Source of the DNA: JACKNG01 sp050184115
GTDB taxonomy: Bacteria > Pseudomonadota > Gammaproteobacteria > Ga0077536
NCBI GenBank assembly: GCA_050184115.1
Contig: JBFXAQ010000010.1
Span: forward strand, 1-64,000
Length of the DNA stretch: 64,000 nt
Direction of reading: 5' to 3'
Shown here piece by piece: positions 44,663-53,138 of this stretch; position 1 is the stretch's first letter; the number at the start of each line of letters is the position of its first letter. The translations under genes were made by a program, and so were the position numbers. The notes beneath the pieces are model-generated. The model had not been told where the DNA came from, ran no database searches, and worked only from the letters and a program-made list of their open reading frames with translations.

Positions 44663-45556
44663 ATGTCGCAACCCGCAGCCAACGTCGATCCCTATCCTTC
44701 GCGCGTCGAAGCGCAACCGCGTGTCAGTCCGCGCCAGGACCCGGTGGTGTGGTCGGCCTCGCGTGACGGCGCGCCCTTGAGCGAGACCGAGATCGCCCAT
44801 TACGAGGAGAACGGCTACCTCATCCTGCCGGAGGTCTTCGACGGCAACGAGCTCGACCAGCTGCTCGCCGCCGCCGATGTCGCGCTCGCCCGTCACGGCA
44901 TCGACGCGGCGACCATCATCGAAGAGCCGGACAGCCACGCGGTACGCTCGATCTTCGAGATCCACCGCCAGAACGAGCAGCTCGGCGCAGTGGCCCGCGA
45001 TCCGCGCCTGGCCGACATCGCGCGCTACCTGCTCGGCGAGCCGGTCTACATCCACCAGTCACGCCTGAACTACAAGCCGGGTTTCGAGGGCAAGGATTTC
45101 TGGTGGCACTCCGATTTCGAGACCTGGCACATCGAGGACGGCATGCCGCGCATGCGCGCGCTGTCGATGTCCATCATGTTGACCGACAACCTGGTCTGCA
45201 ATGGCCCGCTGCTGCTCGTCAACGGTTCGCACAAGCATTACGTCGCCTGTGTCGGCGAGACACCGGCCGAGCACTACAAGGCCTCGCTGAAGAAGCAGGA
45301 GTACGGCGTACCCGATCACGACAGCATCGCCCGGCTGTCCACTCGCGGCATCCGTGCGGCACTGGCCCGTGCCGGCAGCGTGGTGATCTTCGACTGCAAC
45401 ATCCTGCACGGCTCGGGCAGCAACATCTCGCCCTATCCGCGCAGCAACCTGTTCTTCGTCTACAACGCGCTGTCGAACCGCTGCGTGGCGCCGTTCAGCG
45501 GCCAGCCGCCGCGCCCACAACACATCGCCAACCGCGCTCACGTCGAGCCGGTCTGA
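44663..45556 (+). CDS. ectD: Ectoine 5-hydroxylase (Fe(II)/2-oxoglutarate-dependent)
   Basis: A 297-residue dioxygenase converting ectoine to 5-hydroxyectoine. The iron triad is His149-x-Asp151 in WWHSDFETWH and His249 in LHGSGSN. Arg259 (SPYPRSNLFF) binds 2-oxoglutarate. FETWHIEDGMPRMR is the EctD consensus region. It starts 16 bases after ectC in the same operon, so hydroxyectoine production is predicted. A strong hairpin follows its stop before the symporter gene. Confidence 0.95.
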   Translation: MSQPAANVDPYPSRVEAQPRVSPRQDPVVWSASRDGAPLSETEIAHYEENGYLILPEVFDGNELDQLLAAADVALARHGIDAATIIEEPDSHAVRSIFEIHRQNEQLGAVARDPRLADIARYLLGEPVYIHQSRLNYKPGFEGKDFWWHSDFETWHIEDGMPRMRALSMSIMLTDNLVCNGPLLLVNGSHKHYVACVGETPAEHYKASLKKQEYGVPDHDSIARLSTRGIRAALARAGSVVIFDCNILHGSGSNISPYPRSNLFFVYNALSNRCVAPFSGQPPRPQHIANRAHVEPV

Positions 45557-45573
45557 CGCGCGCGCGACAACCG

Positions 45574-45605
45574 CCGTGATCGCGCCCGCGTCGACGCGAT
45601 CACGG
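45574..45605 (+). terminator. 11-bp hairpin between ectD and the symporter
   Basis: CCGTGATCGCG (45574-45584) pairs perfectly with CGCGATCACGG (45595-45605) around a 10-base loop. It begins 18 bases after the ectD stop and ends 14 bases before the symporter ATG. No U-run follows, so partial attenuation or mRNA protection is more likely than full termination. Confidence 0.5.
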
Positions 45606-45619
45606 TCGCCGATGCCATC

Positions 45620-47023
45620 ATGGTCCTGCTGAGTTTTCTCGGCTTCCTCGCCCTGTTCCTCCTTGTCGGGCTGTCCTCGGCGCGCCGCGCGCGCCCGACC
45701 CGCCGCGACTACTACCTCGCCAGCCAGGACATCTCGCCCTTCGCCGCCGGGCTCTCCGCCGTGGCGACCAACAACTCCGGCTACATGTTCATCGGTGTCA
45801 TCGGCTACACCTACGTCACCGGGCTGGCCGCGGCGTGGCTCATGGTCGGTTGGATCGTCGGCGACTTCGTCGCTTCGCTCCTGATCCATCGCCGTCTGCG
45901 CGATGCCGCCGGCGCCACCCACGAAACCACCTACCTGGCCCTGCTGTCCGGCTGGTACGGCAACAACTTCGGCCTGTTCCGGCGCCTCGCCGCGCTGCTC
46001 ACCATCGTCTTCCTCGGCGCCTACGCCGCCGCGCAGATGGACGCCGGCGGCAAGGCCCTGCACGCCATGTTCGGCTTTTCCGACGAGGCGGGGGCCGTCG
46101 CCGTCGGCGCCATCGTCATCGCCTACTGCCTGGCCGGCGGCATCCGCGCCTCGATCTGGACCGACGTCGCGCAGGCGCTGGTGATGCTGTGTGCCATGGG
46201 CAGCCTGCTGATCGTCGCCGTCGAAGGGCAGGGCGGCTTCGACGCCGCCTGGATCGCGCTCGCCGCCATCCCCGGCTACATGGATCTCGCCCCCGGCGGC
46301 GAGGTGCTCGCCGTCCCGGGCGTGCCCGGTGTCGCCCTGTTCGCGGTGGGCTGGATGTTCGCCGGCTTCAGCGTCGCCGGGCAACCGCACGTGATGGTGC
46401 GCTTCATGGCCCTCGACGACGGCCATCACATGCTGCTGGCGCGGTTGGTCTACTACGGCTTCTTCGCGCTGTTCTATGCCGCCGCGACCGGCGTCGGCCT
46501 GCTTTCGCGCCTCTACCTGCCCGAACTCGGCGACCTCGATCCGGAGCTCGCCCTGCCGCGCATGGCCGAGATGCTGATGCACCCGGTGTGGGTCGGCCTG
46601 ATCCTGGCGGGCATCTTCGCCGCCACCATGTCGACGGCCGACTCGCTGGTGCTGTCCTGCTCGTCCTCGCTCACCAACGACCTGCCGGCAAGTCCGCTGC
46701 AGAGCATGCTCCTGACCAAGGCCGCGACGGTGGTGTTCACCCTCACCGCGGTCGCGCTCGCCGTGCTCGACCAGCAGAGCGTGTTCGACCTCGTCATCCT
46801 GGCCTGGTCCAGCCTCGCCTCGGCCTTCGTGCCGCTGGCCCTGGTCTACGCCCTGCACGGCAAGCCGAGCGAGTTCCAGGCCTTGCTGATGATGCTCACC
46901 GGGGTCGGCGTGGCGCTGACCTGGCGTTACCTCGGCTACCAGGACTTCATCTACGAGGGCATGCCCGGCATCCTGAGCGGGCTCGCCGTCTATGTCGTGA
47001 CGCAGGCACCCGCGCGGCGCTGA
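45620..47023 (+). CDS. SSS-family sodium:solute symporter, candidate (hydroxy)ectoine carrier
   Basis: A 467-residue protein with about 13 membrane segments. It has the SSS features DYYLASQDISPFAAGLSAVA with NNSGYMFIG in the first segment, YCLAGGIRASIWTDVAQAL, and ILAGIFAATMSTADSLVLSC at the Na2 site, as in PutP. It should import a solute with Na+. Its position directly after ectD and codirectional with it suggests ectoine or a related compatible solute. Its closest look is PutP, so proline is also possible. It is convergent with an AraC gene 17 bases away. Confidence 0.83.
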   Translation: MVLLSFLGFLALFLLVGLSSARRARPTRRDYYLASQDISPFAAGLSAVATNNSGYMFIGVIGYTYVTGLAAAWLMVGWIVGDFVASLLIHRRLRDAAGATHETTYLALLSGWYGNNFGLFRRLAALLTIVFLGAYAAAQMDAGGKALHAMFGFSDEAGAVAVGAIVIAYCLAGGIRASIWTDVAQALVMLCAMGSLLIVAVEGQGGFDAAWIALAAIPGYMDLAPGGEVLAVPGVPGVALFAVGWMFAGFSVAGQPHVMVRFMALDDGHHMLLARLVYYGFFALFYAAATGVGLLSRLYLPELGDLDPELALPRMAEMLMHPVWVGLILAGIFAATMSTADSLVLSCSSSLTNDLPASPLQSMLLTKAATVVFTLTAVALAVLDQQSVFDLVILAWSSLASAFVPLALVYALHGKPSEFQALLMMLTGVGVALTWRYLGYQDFIYEGMPGILSGLAVYVVTQAPARR

Positions 47024-47047
47024 CGCTCTTTAGCCGTGGCTCAGCGC
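47017..47047. terminator. Possible shared hairpin at convergent stops
   Basis: GCGCTGA (47017-47023) and TCAGCGC (47041-47047) are inverted copies, each including the stop codon of one convergent gene, with 17 bases between. The stem is short, so this is weak evidence. Confidence 0.3.
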
Positions 47048-48078
47048 GATCGCGCGCGGCGCTCCTCACCCATGCGGTAGCGCCCGGGCGAAACCCCGCA
47101 CCAGCGCTTGAAGGCCTTGCCGAAGTTGGCGGGATTGTCGAAACCGAGACGGCCCGCGACTTCCTTGATGGTCAACTCGTCGTTGCCGAGCAGCTCCTGT
47201 GCCCGCGCGCGCAGCATGTCATCCGTCAGGGCCTGGTAATGGGTGCCGAGGCGACGCAGGCGACGGATGAGGGTGCGCGGCGTGACGTGCAGCACCGCGG
47301 CGACATGATCGAGCGTCGGCGCCGGGCGCGTGCGCACGGGCGCCTCCAGCCAGGCCGCCAGCAGCGAGCGAATGGCGCCGAGGGTCTCGCGCTCGCGCGA
47401 CGAAGCCATGATGGCGTCGCATTGCTGGCAGGCGTGGTTCCAGCTCGTCTCGATGAAATCGAGGTTGGGCGTGGCCCGCCAGGCCAGTGGCAGCAGCAGG
47501 GCCGAGGGCCCGGTCTCGAATCGAACCTCGCATCCGAAGTGGCGCGCGTAGCCGGCCGCATAAGCCGTCGCAGGGTAGGCGAGTTCGAGGCGCATGGCGC
47601 CGCGCTCGACGGCGTAGACCGTTTCCAAATGGCGTTGCAGCAGAATCAGCGGCGTTTCGACCAGCATCGGCTCGCATGCGCCGAGCTCGATCAGCGGCGT
47701 CATCTCGACGGCGAAACTGGTGCCGCGCTGGCGTCCCTGCATGTGCATGTAGGGGATGCGACTGGGAAAGTAGCGCACGAAGGCATCGAGGCCGTCGCCG
47801 AGCGTCGGCGCGCTGACCAGCGCGATGCTCAGCGGGCCGTGGAAGTGATCGGCCAGGCCCTGCGCCCACGGCAGGTACCAGTCGGCCGGCGAGCCGAGAC
47901 GCAGGGTGTTGCGGATGTAGGTCAGCGCCTCGCGCACGCTGATGCGGCTCTCGGGTCCCTCGAGGTCTGCCGCCGTGAGGCCAGTGCCAGCCAGCACGGC
48001 TTCGGCGCCGAACAGGCGCGCGAGGTGGCGACCGTAGGTAGCCGGCATGAGGAGATCTTCGATGGCGGTCGCAGACAT
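47041..48078 (-). CDS. AraC-family regulator (arabinose-binding-type N-domain)
   Basis: A 345-residue protein. The C-terminal DNA-binding part has two HTH: TPRTLIRRLRRLGTHYQALT and ELTIKEVAGRLGFDNPANFG, followed by FKRWCGVSPGRYR. The N-terminal 220 residues resemble the PF12625-type effector domain seen in OruR-like regulators. It is convergent with the symporter and divergent from the GST gene 296 bases away, so either could be its target. I saw no clear operator repeats in the upstream region. Confidence 0.87.
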   Translation of the reverse strand: MSATAIEDLLMPATYGRHLARLFGAEAVLAGTGLTAADLEGPESRISVREALTYIRNTLRLGSPADWYLPWAQGLADHFHGPLSIALVSAPTLGDGLDAFVRYFPSRIPYMHMQGRQRGTSFAVEMTPLIELGACEPMLVETPLILLQRHLETVYAVERGAMRLELAYPATAYAAGYARHFGCEVRFETGPSALLLPLAWRATPNLDFIETSWNHACQQCDAIMASSRERETLGAIRSLLAAWLEAPVRTRPAPTLDHVAAVLHVTPRTLIRRLRRLGTHYQALTDDMLRARAQELLGNDELTIKEVAGRLGFDNPANFGKAFKRWCGVSPGRYRMGEERRARSR

Positions 48079-48374
48079 GGCTTGGCGGCACGGGTTGTGT
48101 CACGAAAATAACAACATTTGGCGACCCCGGACATATACCCGTACCCCGGTTGCGGTCGATGCTATGAGGCGACAACCGCAACAGCGTCGGCCGCCACGTC
48201 GCGCGCCAGGCGTTCGCACCAGCGGGGATGGACACGCGCCGGACGGCGCGACCGCCCGTGCGTGCCGCCAACGCTCCGGTTGCGCCACGGCGGCGACCGT
48301 GGCCGGTGGCCGCCGTGGCAGGCACGTCGGACGCGCCGCCTGTCGTAACGCCATAACCAATCGGGAGGACGGCC

Positions 48375-49319
48375 ATGGGCACGCACGAAATCATCCTGCA
48401 TCACTACGACGAAGCACCGTTCGCGGAGAAGATCCGCATGGTCTTCGGCATCAAGAACCTCACCTGGCGCTCGGTCATCCAGCCGTCGGCCATGCCGAAG
48501 CCGGACCTGATCCCGCTCACCGGCGGCTACCGCCGCACGCCGGTATTCCAGGTCGGCGCTGACATCTACTGCGACACGCAGCTCATCGCCGCCTGGCTGG
48601 AAGCGCAGTACCCGCAACCCAGCCTCTTTCCCGACGGCAATCCAGGCCTCGCCATGGCGTTGGGGTCCTGGGCCAACGGGCCCTACGTGGTCACCTCGGT
48701 CGCCATCTACATGGGCGCCACGGATCCCTTCGCCGGCCAGCTCGACCTGCCGGCGCACTTCCACGAAGACCGCAAGAAGATGTGGCAGAAGCAGTTCGAT
48801 ACCGACGCGCTCGGCCCGCGCCTCGCCGGCTACCGTAGCCAGCTCGACGCGCACACGGCATTCATCAACCAGCAGCTCGCCGATGGCCGGCCCTTCCTGC
48901 TCGGCGACCGGCCGGGCTGGGTCGACATGCACGCCATGTGGGATCCCTGGTTCCTCTACCGCTTTGCACCGAGCGAGGCCGAACGCGCCTACGGCCGCCT
49001 GCCCGCCATTGCCGCGTGGCTCGAACGCCTCGCCGCGATCGGCCAGGGCACCCGCATCGAGATGCACACCGCCACGGCCCTGGACATCGCGCGCGACCAC
49101 GAACCGCTGCCCGCGACCGGCATCGCCGCGCACGATCCGATCGGCATCGCCGCCGGCACCACGGTCAGGGTCTCGCCCGCGGACTACGCCGAGGCAGAGA
49201 TCGAAGGCGAACTGGTCGGCACGACGGTGTCGTCCCTGACCGTGCGCCGCAGCGATCCGCGGGTCGGCACGGTCCACGTGCACTTCCCCAAGATCGGCTA
49301 CACGGTGGAACCCATCTGA
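48375..49319 (+). CDS. Glutathione S-transferase-family protein with C-terminal extension
   Basis: A 314-residue protein. The first 80 residues form a GST thioredoxin-like domain (IILHHYDEAPFAEKIRMVFG, then RRTPVFQVGADIYCDTQLIA, which contains the conserved cis-Pro). An alpha-helical domain follows to about residue 235 (FLLGDRPGWVDMHAMWDPW). The last 80 residues (IAAGTTVRVSPADYAEAE onward) look like a small beta domain and are not part of a standard GST. Glutathione-dependent activity on electrophiles is a reasonable role. It precedes the LLM gene group, from which it is convergent. Confidence 0.8.
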   Translation: MGTHEIILHHYDEAPFAEKIRMVFGIKNLTWRSVIQPSAMPKPDLIPLTGGYRRTPVFQVGADIYCDTQLIAAWLEAQYPQPSLFPDGNPGLAMALGSWANGPYVVTSVAIYMGATDPFAGQLDLPAHFHEDRKKMWQKQFDTDALGPRLAGYRSQLDAHTAFINQQLADGRPFLLGDRPGWVDMHAMWDPWFLYRFAPSEAERAYGRLPAIAAWLERLAAIGQGTRIEMHTATALDIARDHEPLPATGIAAHDPIGIAAGTTVRVSPADYAEAEIEGELVGTTVSSLTVRRSDPRVGTVHVHFPKIGYTVEPI

Positions 49320-49327
49320 CCGCCAAA

Positions 49328-49357
49328 TCAAAAACTTGACCATTGGTGTCGGACACC
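49328..49357. repeat. REP-like fragment, GGTGTCGGACACC palindrome
   Basis: TCAAAAACTTG (49328-49338) followed by GGTGTCGGACACC (49345-49357). The first part is identical to 4859-4869, and the palindrome has the same architecture as the GGGGTCTGACCCC of that element with a different sequence. It lies in the gap between the GST and an LLM gene. Confidence 0.6.
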
Positions 49358-49408
49358 GTCGAGCGCGTAACGCGCACGCGGCGCGCTTCACGCACGTGTC
49401 CGGCAGCG

Positions 49409-50293
49409 CTACATCAACGCCGCCGCCAGCGTCTCGAGTTCATCCAGCACCACCGCCTCGCCCTTGCCCTTGATCCAGATGACGACTTCGTCGGCGCCGG
49501 CGGCGGCCACCGCGGCGAGTTCGTCCGGCGTGCGCCAGAAGCCGTCCATGCCGAACAGGATGAACATCAGATTCGACGGGTCACGGCCGTTGGCGCGGGC
49601 GCGTTCGACGATGTCGGCGCGGCCGTCGCGCATCTCGTCGAGCTTCGTCAGCACCGGCATCCAGCCGTCGCCCCAGGCGGCAACGCGCTTGTAGACCAGC
49701 GGGCTGCCGATAGAACCCAGCAGCACCGGTGGGCAGGGCGACTGGTGCGGTTTCGGCAGGCAGATGACGCGTGGAAAATCGTAGTACTCGCCGTGGTGCT
49801 CGACGTACTCCCCGCTCCACAGCTTCTTCATCACCTCGATGGCCTCGGTGGTCTGCCGCCAGCGGTGCGCGAAGTCACCCCCCATCACCGTGCACTCGGG
49901 TTCGTTCCAGCCGGCGCCGATGCCGAACAGGAAGCGGCCGCGCGAGTAGTGATCGAGCGTCGCGATTTCCTTGGCCGTGAGCAGCGGGTTGCGCTCGGGG
50001 ATGAGCGACACGCCAGTGCCGAGTCGGATGCGCGAGGTCACCGCCGCCGCCCGCGACAGGGCGAGGAAAGGATCGGGCATGCGGTAGAGGTAGGAGGGTG
50101 GCGGACCGTCGGGCGGATTGCCCGGGTAGTCGTCGCAGGAACCTTCCGGGATGACGGTGTGTTCCGGCACCCAGTAGGAATCGAAGCCGAGTTCCTCGGC
50201 GCGTTTCGCCACCACTGCCGGATCGCCGGTGTCGCGATCCGGCAGGATGTGGAACACGCCGATGCGCAATTTCTCGTAACCCTTCTTCGCCAT
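49409..50293 (-). CDS. LLM-class F420-dependent oxidoreductase (TIGR03619-like)
   Basis: A 294-residue luciferase-like TIM barrel. Typical blocks are AEELGFDSYWVPEHTVIPEG, IRLGTGVSLIPERNPLLTAK, HYSRGRFLFGIGAGWNEPE and a C-terminal VVIWIKGKGEAVV. The pattern fits the TIGR03619/Rv2161c type of predicted F420-dependent oxidoreductase. GGGGAGGA lies before the ATG. The gene upstream at 50455 is a close paralogue, so a tandem duplication occurred. Given the cof operon in the same window, F420 is a sensible cofactor, but FMN cannot be excluded. Confidence 0.83.
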   Translation of the reverse strand: MAKKGYEKLRIGVFHILPDRDTGDPAVVAKRAEELGFDSYWVPEHTVIPEGSCDDYPGNPPDGPPPSYLYRMPDPFLALSRAAAVTSRIRLGTGVSLIPERNPLLTAKEIATLDHYSRGRFLFGIGAGWNEPECTVMGGDFAHRWRQTTEAIEVMKKLWSGEYVEHHGEYYDFPRVICLPKPHQSPCPPVLLGSIGSPLVYKRVAAWGDGWMPVLTKLDEMRDGRADIVERARANGRDPSNLMFILFGMDGFWRTPDELAAVAAAGADEVVIWIKGKGEAVVLDELETLAAALM

Positions 50294-50350
50294 GGAATCC
50301 TCCCCTCGTGTATCAATCGCGGGGGCTGTCGAGACCGAACCGGCGAGAAT

Positions 50351-50416
50351 GGGGACAGTATACTTTTTGCCAGCACGTCACCGCGGCGATGTAGCCGCTA
50401 AAAGTATACTGTCCCC
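50351..50416. repeat. Perfect 17-bp inverted repeat GGGGACAGTATACTTTT
   Basis: GGGGACAGTATACTTTT (50351-50367) and AAAAGTATACTGTCCCC (50400-50416) are perfect inverted copies with 32 bases between. It lies between two LLM paralogues on the minus strand. One arm (15 bases) also occurs alone at 15322-15336. It resembles a REP/RAYT-type mobile palindromic unit and could fold into an intercistronic hairpin. Confidence 0.8.
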
Positions 50417-50454
50417 AGTGCGGTGCGCCGGCGCACGCCCGCCGCGGGTTTCCC

Positions 50455-51345
50455 TCAGTCGAACAGGCTCCCCGCCAGTTCGGCCATTTCGGCTTCGGTC
50501 GCCTCGTTGTCCTGCCCGTCCAGCCACAACACCACCGAATCGGCGCCGGCCCTGGCGACCTCGGCGATCTCCGCGCGCGTGCGCATGACACCACCGGGGG
50601 TCGAGAACAGGATGATCTCGAAGGCGTCCGGGTCGCGCCCGAGTTCCTTTGCGTTCTTCGCGATCTCGGCCTTGCCGTGCGCGATCTCCGCCGGGTCGGC
50701 GGTGAAGGGCAGCCAGCCTTCACCCCAGCGCGCGACCCGCTTGAAGACCAGCGGCGAGCCGATCGAGCCGAGGATGATCGGCGGATGCGGCTTGCGCGCC
50801 GGCGCCGGACGGCACACCAGCGGCGGGAAGTCGTAGTACTTGCCGTGGTGCTCGACGTACTCGCCGGTCCACAGCTTCTTCATGACCTCCACGGCCTCGG
50901 TGGCCTGGGTCCAGCGGTGGGCGAAGTCGCCGCCCATCACCGTGCATTCGGGCTCGTTCCAACCGGTGCCGATGCCGTAGAGGAAACGCCCGCCGGAGTA
51001 GTGGTCGAGTGTCGCGATCTCCTTGGCGGCGTAGATCGGATTGCGCTCGGGCACGAGCGCGACGCCGGTACCGAGGCGGATGGTCGAAGTGGCCGCCGAG
51101 GCGCGGGCGAGTGCGATCAGGGGATCCGGCATCTTGAAGAGATAGTCGGGTGGCGGGTCACTGTCCGCCTTGCCGGGATAGACGTCGGCCGAGCCCTTGG
51201 GGATGACGACGTGCTCGGGTGCCCAGTAGGAATCGAAGCCGAGTTCCTCGGCGCGTTTCGCGATGCGTGCCGGGTCCCCGGTCGTCGCGTCGTTGAGAAC
51301 CTGGAACACCCCGAGTTTCAGGCCGTGGCAAGTCTTCGCTGTCAT
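50455..51345 (-). CDS. LLM-class F420-dependent oxidoreductase (TIGR03619-like), paralogue
   Basis: A 296-residue protein colinear with the neighbour at 49409: AEELGFDSYWAPEHVVIPKG, IRLGTGVALVPERNPIYAAK, HYSGGRFLYGIGTGWNEPE and TVMGGDFAHRWTQATEAVE are shared almost word for word. The C-terminal third differs more (VVLWLDGQDNEATEAEMA). Duplicated LLM genes may differ in substrate side chains while keeping the cofactor. The REP-like inverted repeat lies between the two. Function is assigned at family level only. Confidence 0.83.
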   Translation of the reverse strand: MTAKTCHGLKLGVFQVLNDATTGDPARIAKRAEELGFDSYWAPEHVVIPKGSADVYPGKADSDPPPDYLFKMPDPLIALARASAATSTIRLGTGVALVPERNPIYAAKEIATLDHYSGGRFLYGIGTGWNEPECTVMGGDFAHRWTQATEAVEVMKKLWTGEYVEHHGKYYDFPPLVCRPAPARKPHPPIILGSIGSPLVFKRVARWGEGWLPFTADPAEIAHGKAEIAKNAKELGRDPDAFEIILFSTPGGVMRTRAEIAEVARAGADSVVLWLDGQDNEATEAEMAELAGSLFD

Positions 51346-51534
51346 GCTTCCTCCCCTGGTGAGCGTGCGAATGAATGAGCTGGTGTAGGTTCGCGGCCGG
51401 GCCGGGTGACGGCATCGACCCTGAACGGAGCCGAACCCGCCAGGCGCCCGGCAGTCGCGGCACCGTGACGCCGACCAGGCGCCGCGCGCGCCTCGCCCAG
51501 TCGGTTGCCCGGCGCGGGCATACGTCCGCGCCCC

Positions 51535-52809
51535 TCAGCCGGCCGCCGCCGGTTGCTCGGCAGCGGCCGCGTCGCGGTAGTGCGGCATGATTTCGGTTCC
51601 GAACAGTTCGAGCTGCCGCTTGACCTCGTCGAGGCCGAGATAACCCTGGTCGCCCTGCCAGATGAACCACTCCGGGTTGGCCGCCTCGACCAGCAGGTCC
51701 ATCTCGCGGCGCACGTCGTCGCGGTTGCCGGTGAGGATGAAGTGCTTGCGCTCGAAGCGCTCCATCGTCGCCTCGGACACCGGCAGCTTCTGGTTCGGGT
51801 ACTTGATGTCGTCCTCCGGCAGGCGGAAGGCGTCGGTGAAGCCGAAGTCGTGCGCCCAGCCCGGCCAGCCGGTGCCCATGAGTCCGCGCATCGCCACCTC
51901 GCGCGCCTCGGCGCGATCGCGGCCCATGTAGACGCCGCGGAAGACACCCATCTCCTGCCCGAGCGCAAGGGTGCGGCCGTGCGCCGCCGCTTCTTCGACC
52001 ATGATCTCGGCGAAGCGGCGGACCTCGTCGAGTTCGGAGGTGAGGAGCGTCGGGATGACACCTTCGCGCGCGCACCACCGGATGGTCGACTCGCTCTGCG
52101 AGAAGGCCTGGAACAAGGGCGGGTGCGGGCGCTGGTAGGGCTTGGGCACGATGTTGATCTTCTCGACGTTGCCACTCGGCCCGATCTCGCCCGGAGCGCC
52201 GTAGCGCCGCGTCCACTCGGCCGCCGGCCACGGCGTGCCGGTCTCGTAGGGGAAGGGGTACTCGTAGTACTTGCCCTTGTAGCGGAAGGCCTCGTCGCCC
52301 CAGGCCAGCTTGAGGACCTCGAACACCTCCTGGAAGACCTCGCGGTTCAGCGCGTCGACGTCCGCCATCTCGTTGCCGGTGTTGCGCGTGGCCGAGACGT
52401 GCAGCAGTTGCGCCATCGGGTTCAGCCAGCGCGCCTGGTAGCCACGGGCGAAGCCGAGGAAGGTGCGGCCGCGGGTGATCTGATCGATCCAGGCCGTCTC
52501 CAGCGCGAGTCGCAACGGGTTCCAGCCCGGCAGCACGTAGCCGATGGGGCCGGCCATGAGCTTCTTCGTGTTCATCAGCACGTGCTGGGTCAGCGCCGGC
52601 ACCGAGCCCATCTCGCTGCCCTCGGTGTGCAGGTGATGCTCGGGGAAGCTCACCGCCGAGAAACCGAGTTCCTCGGCGAACTGCGAGAGCTCGATGACCT
52701 CGTCGAGCATGCGCTGGAAGTAGTCGTTGTTCGCCGCGATCGGGCGCAGCGTTTCGCGTTCCGCCATCGTGGCTGGGATCGCGGGGTAGAAGAAGTACAT
52801 GAATTTCAC
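51535..52809 (-). CDS. LLM-class oxidoreductase, long form
   Basis: A 424-residue luciferase-like protein, longer than the other LLM proteins here by 50-130 residues. It starts with KFMYFFYPAIPATMAERETL. Core blocks are SAVSFPEHHLHTEGSE, ITRGRTFLGFARGYQARWLN and EMMLKLAW-like VFEVLKLAWGDEAFRYKGKY. The extra length is in an insertion after residue 180 (YEYPFPYETGTPWPAAEW). The start is GTG at 52809, or the in-frame ATG at 52800; GGGAG upstream suits the former better. It may use FMN or F420; the substrate is not evident. Confidence 0.78.
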   Translation of the reverse strand: MKFMYFFYPAIPATMAERETLRPIAANNDYFQRMLDEVIELSQFAEELGFSAVSFPEHHLHTEGSEMGSVPALTQHVLMNTKKLMAGPIGYVLPGWNPLRLALETAWIDQITRGRTFLGFARGYQARWLNPMAQLLHVSATRNTGNEMADVDALNREVFQEVFEVLKLAWGDEAFRYKGKYYEYPFPYETGTPWPAAEWTRRYGAPGEIGPSGNVEKINIVPKPYQRPHPPLFQAFSQSESTIRWCAREGVIPTLLTSELDEVRRFAEIMVEEAAAHGRTLALGQEMGVFRGVYMGRDRAEAREVAMRGLMGTGWPGWAHDFGFTDAFRLPEDDIKYPNQKLPVSEATMERFERKHFILTGNRDDVRREMDLLVEAANPEWFIWQGDQGYLGLDEVKRQLELFGTEIMPHYRDAAAAEQPAAAG

Positions 52810-53138
52810 CGGTGGCGGTCTCCCTGTTCGGTCGCGTGCGAGTGCACGGGAAGACGGCCACCCGGGCCACCGGCACGTCGCCGGGCAGCCAGACTGCGTG
52901 GTCCTCGTTGCTCCCCTCGTTCACGACCGCCGTGTGCGATGGCTTGGCGGGCGGCCGTGGCATCGATTTAAGGGCCGGTGCGGGGGCTTGTCAAACGCCC
53001 CCTGCGCGTGGCGATGTCAGCGCCCGTCTCGCGGCGAGACACCCGGTCCGTGCAGGTGTCGCCCACGGTCGGTTCTGCCCGCGGAGTGTTGCGGCGGGGC
53101 CGGCGCCGGGCGTTCGAACCCGTTCGCGGTGCCCGGCC
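52810..53138. other. Gap between the long LLM gene and the HAD gene
   Basis: A 329-base GC-rich region on the upstream side of the LLM gene. It must contain that gene's promoter unless it is read from the HAD gene. I found no clear -10/-35 pair, palindrome or ORF. Confidence 0.4.

Noticed and set aside
45059..46858. 599-codon minus-strand frame over ectD and the symporter
   Set aside because: It is low-complexity, Asp/Gly/Val-rich and opposite to two clearly conserved genes.
50351..50416. CRISPR repeat or spacer unit
   Set aside because: There is one inverted pair rather than regularly spaced direct repeats, and no cas gene is in the window.
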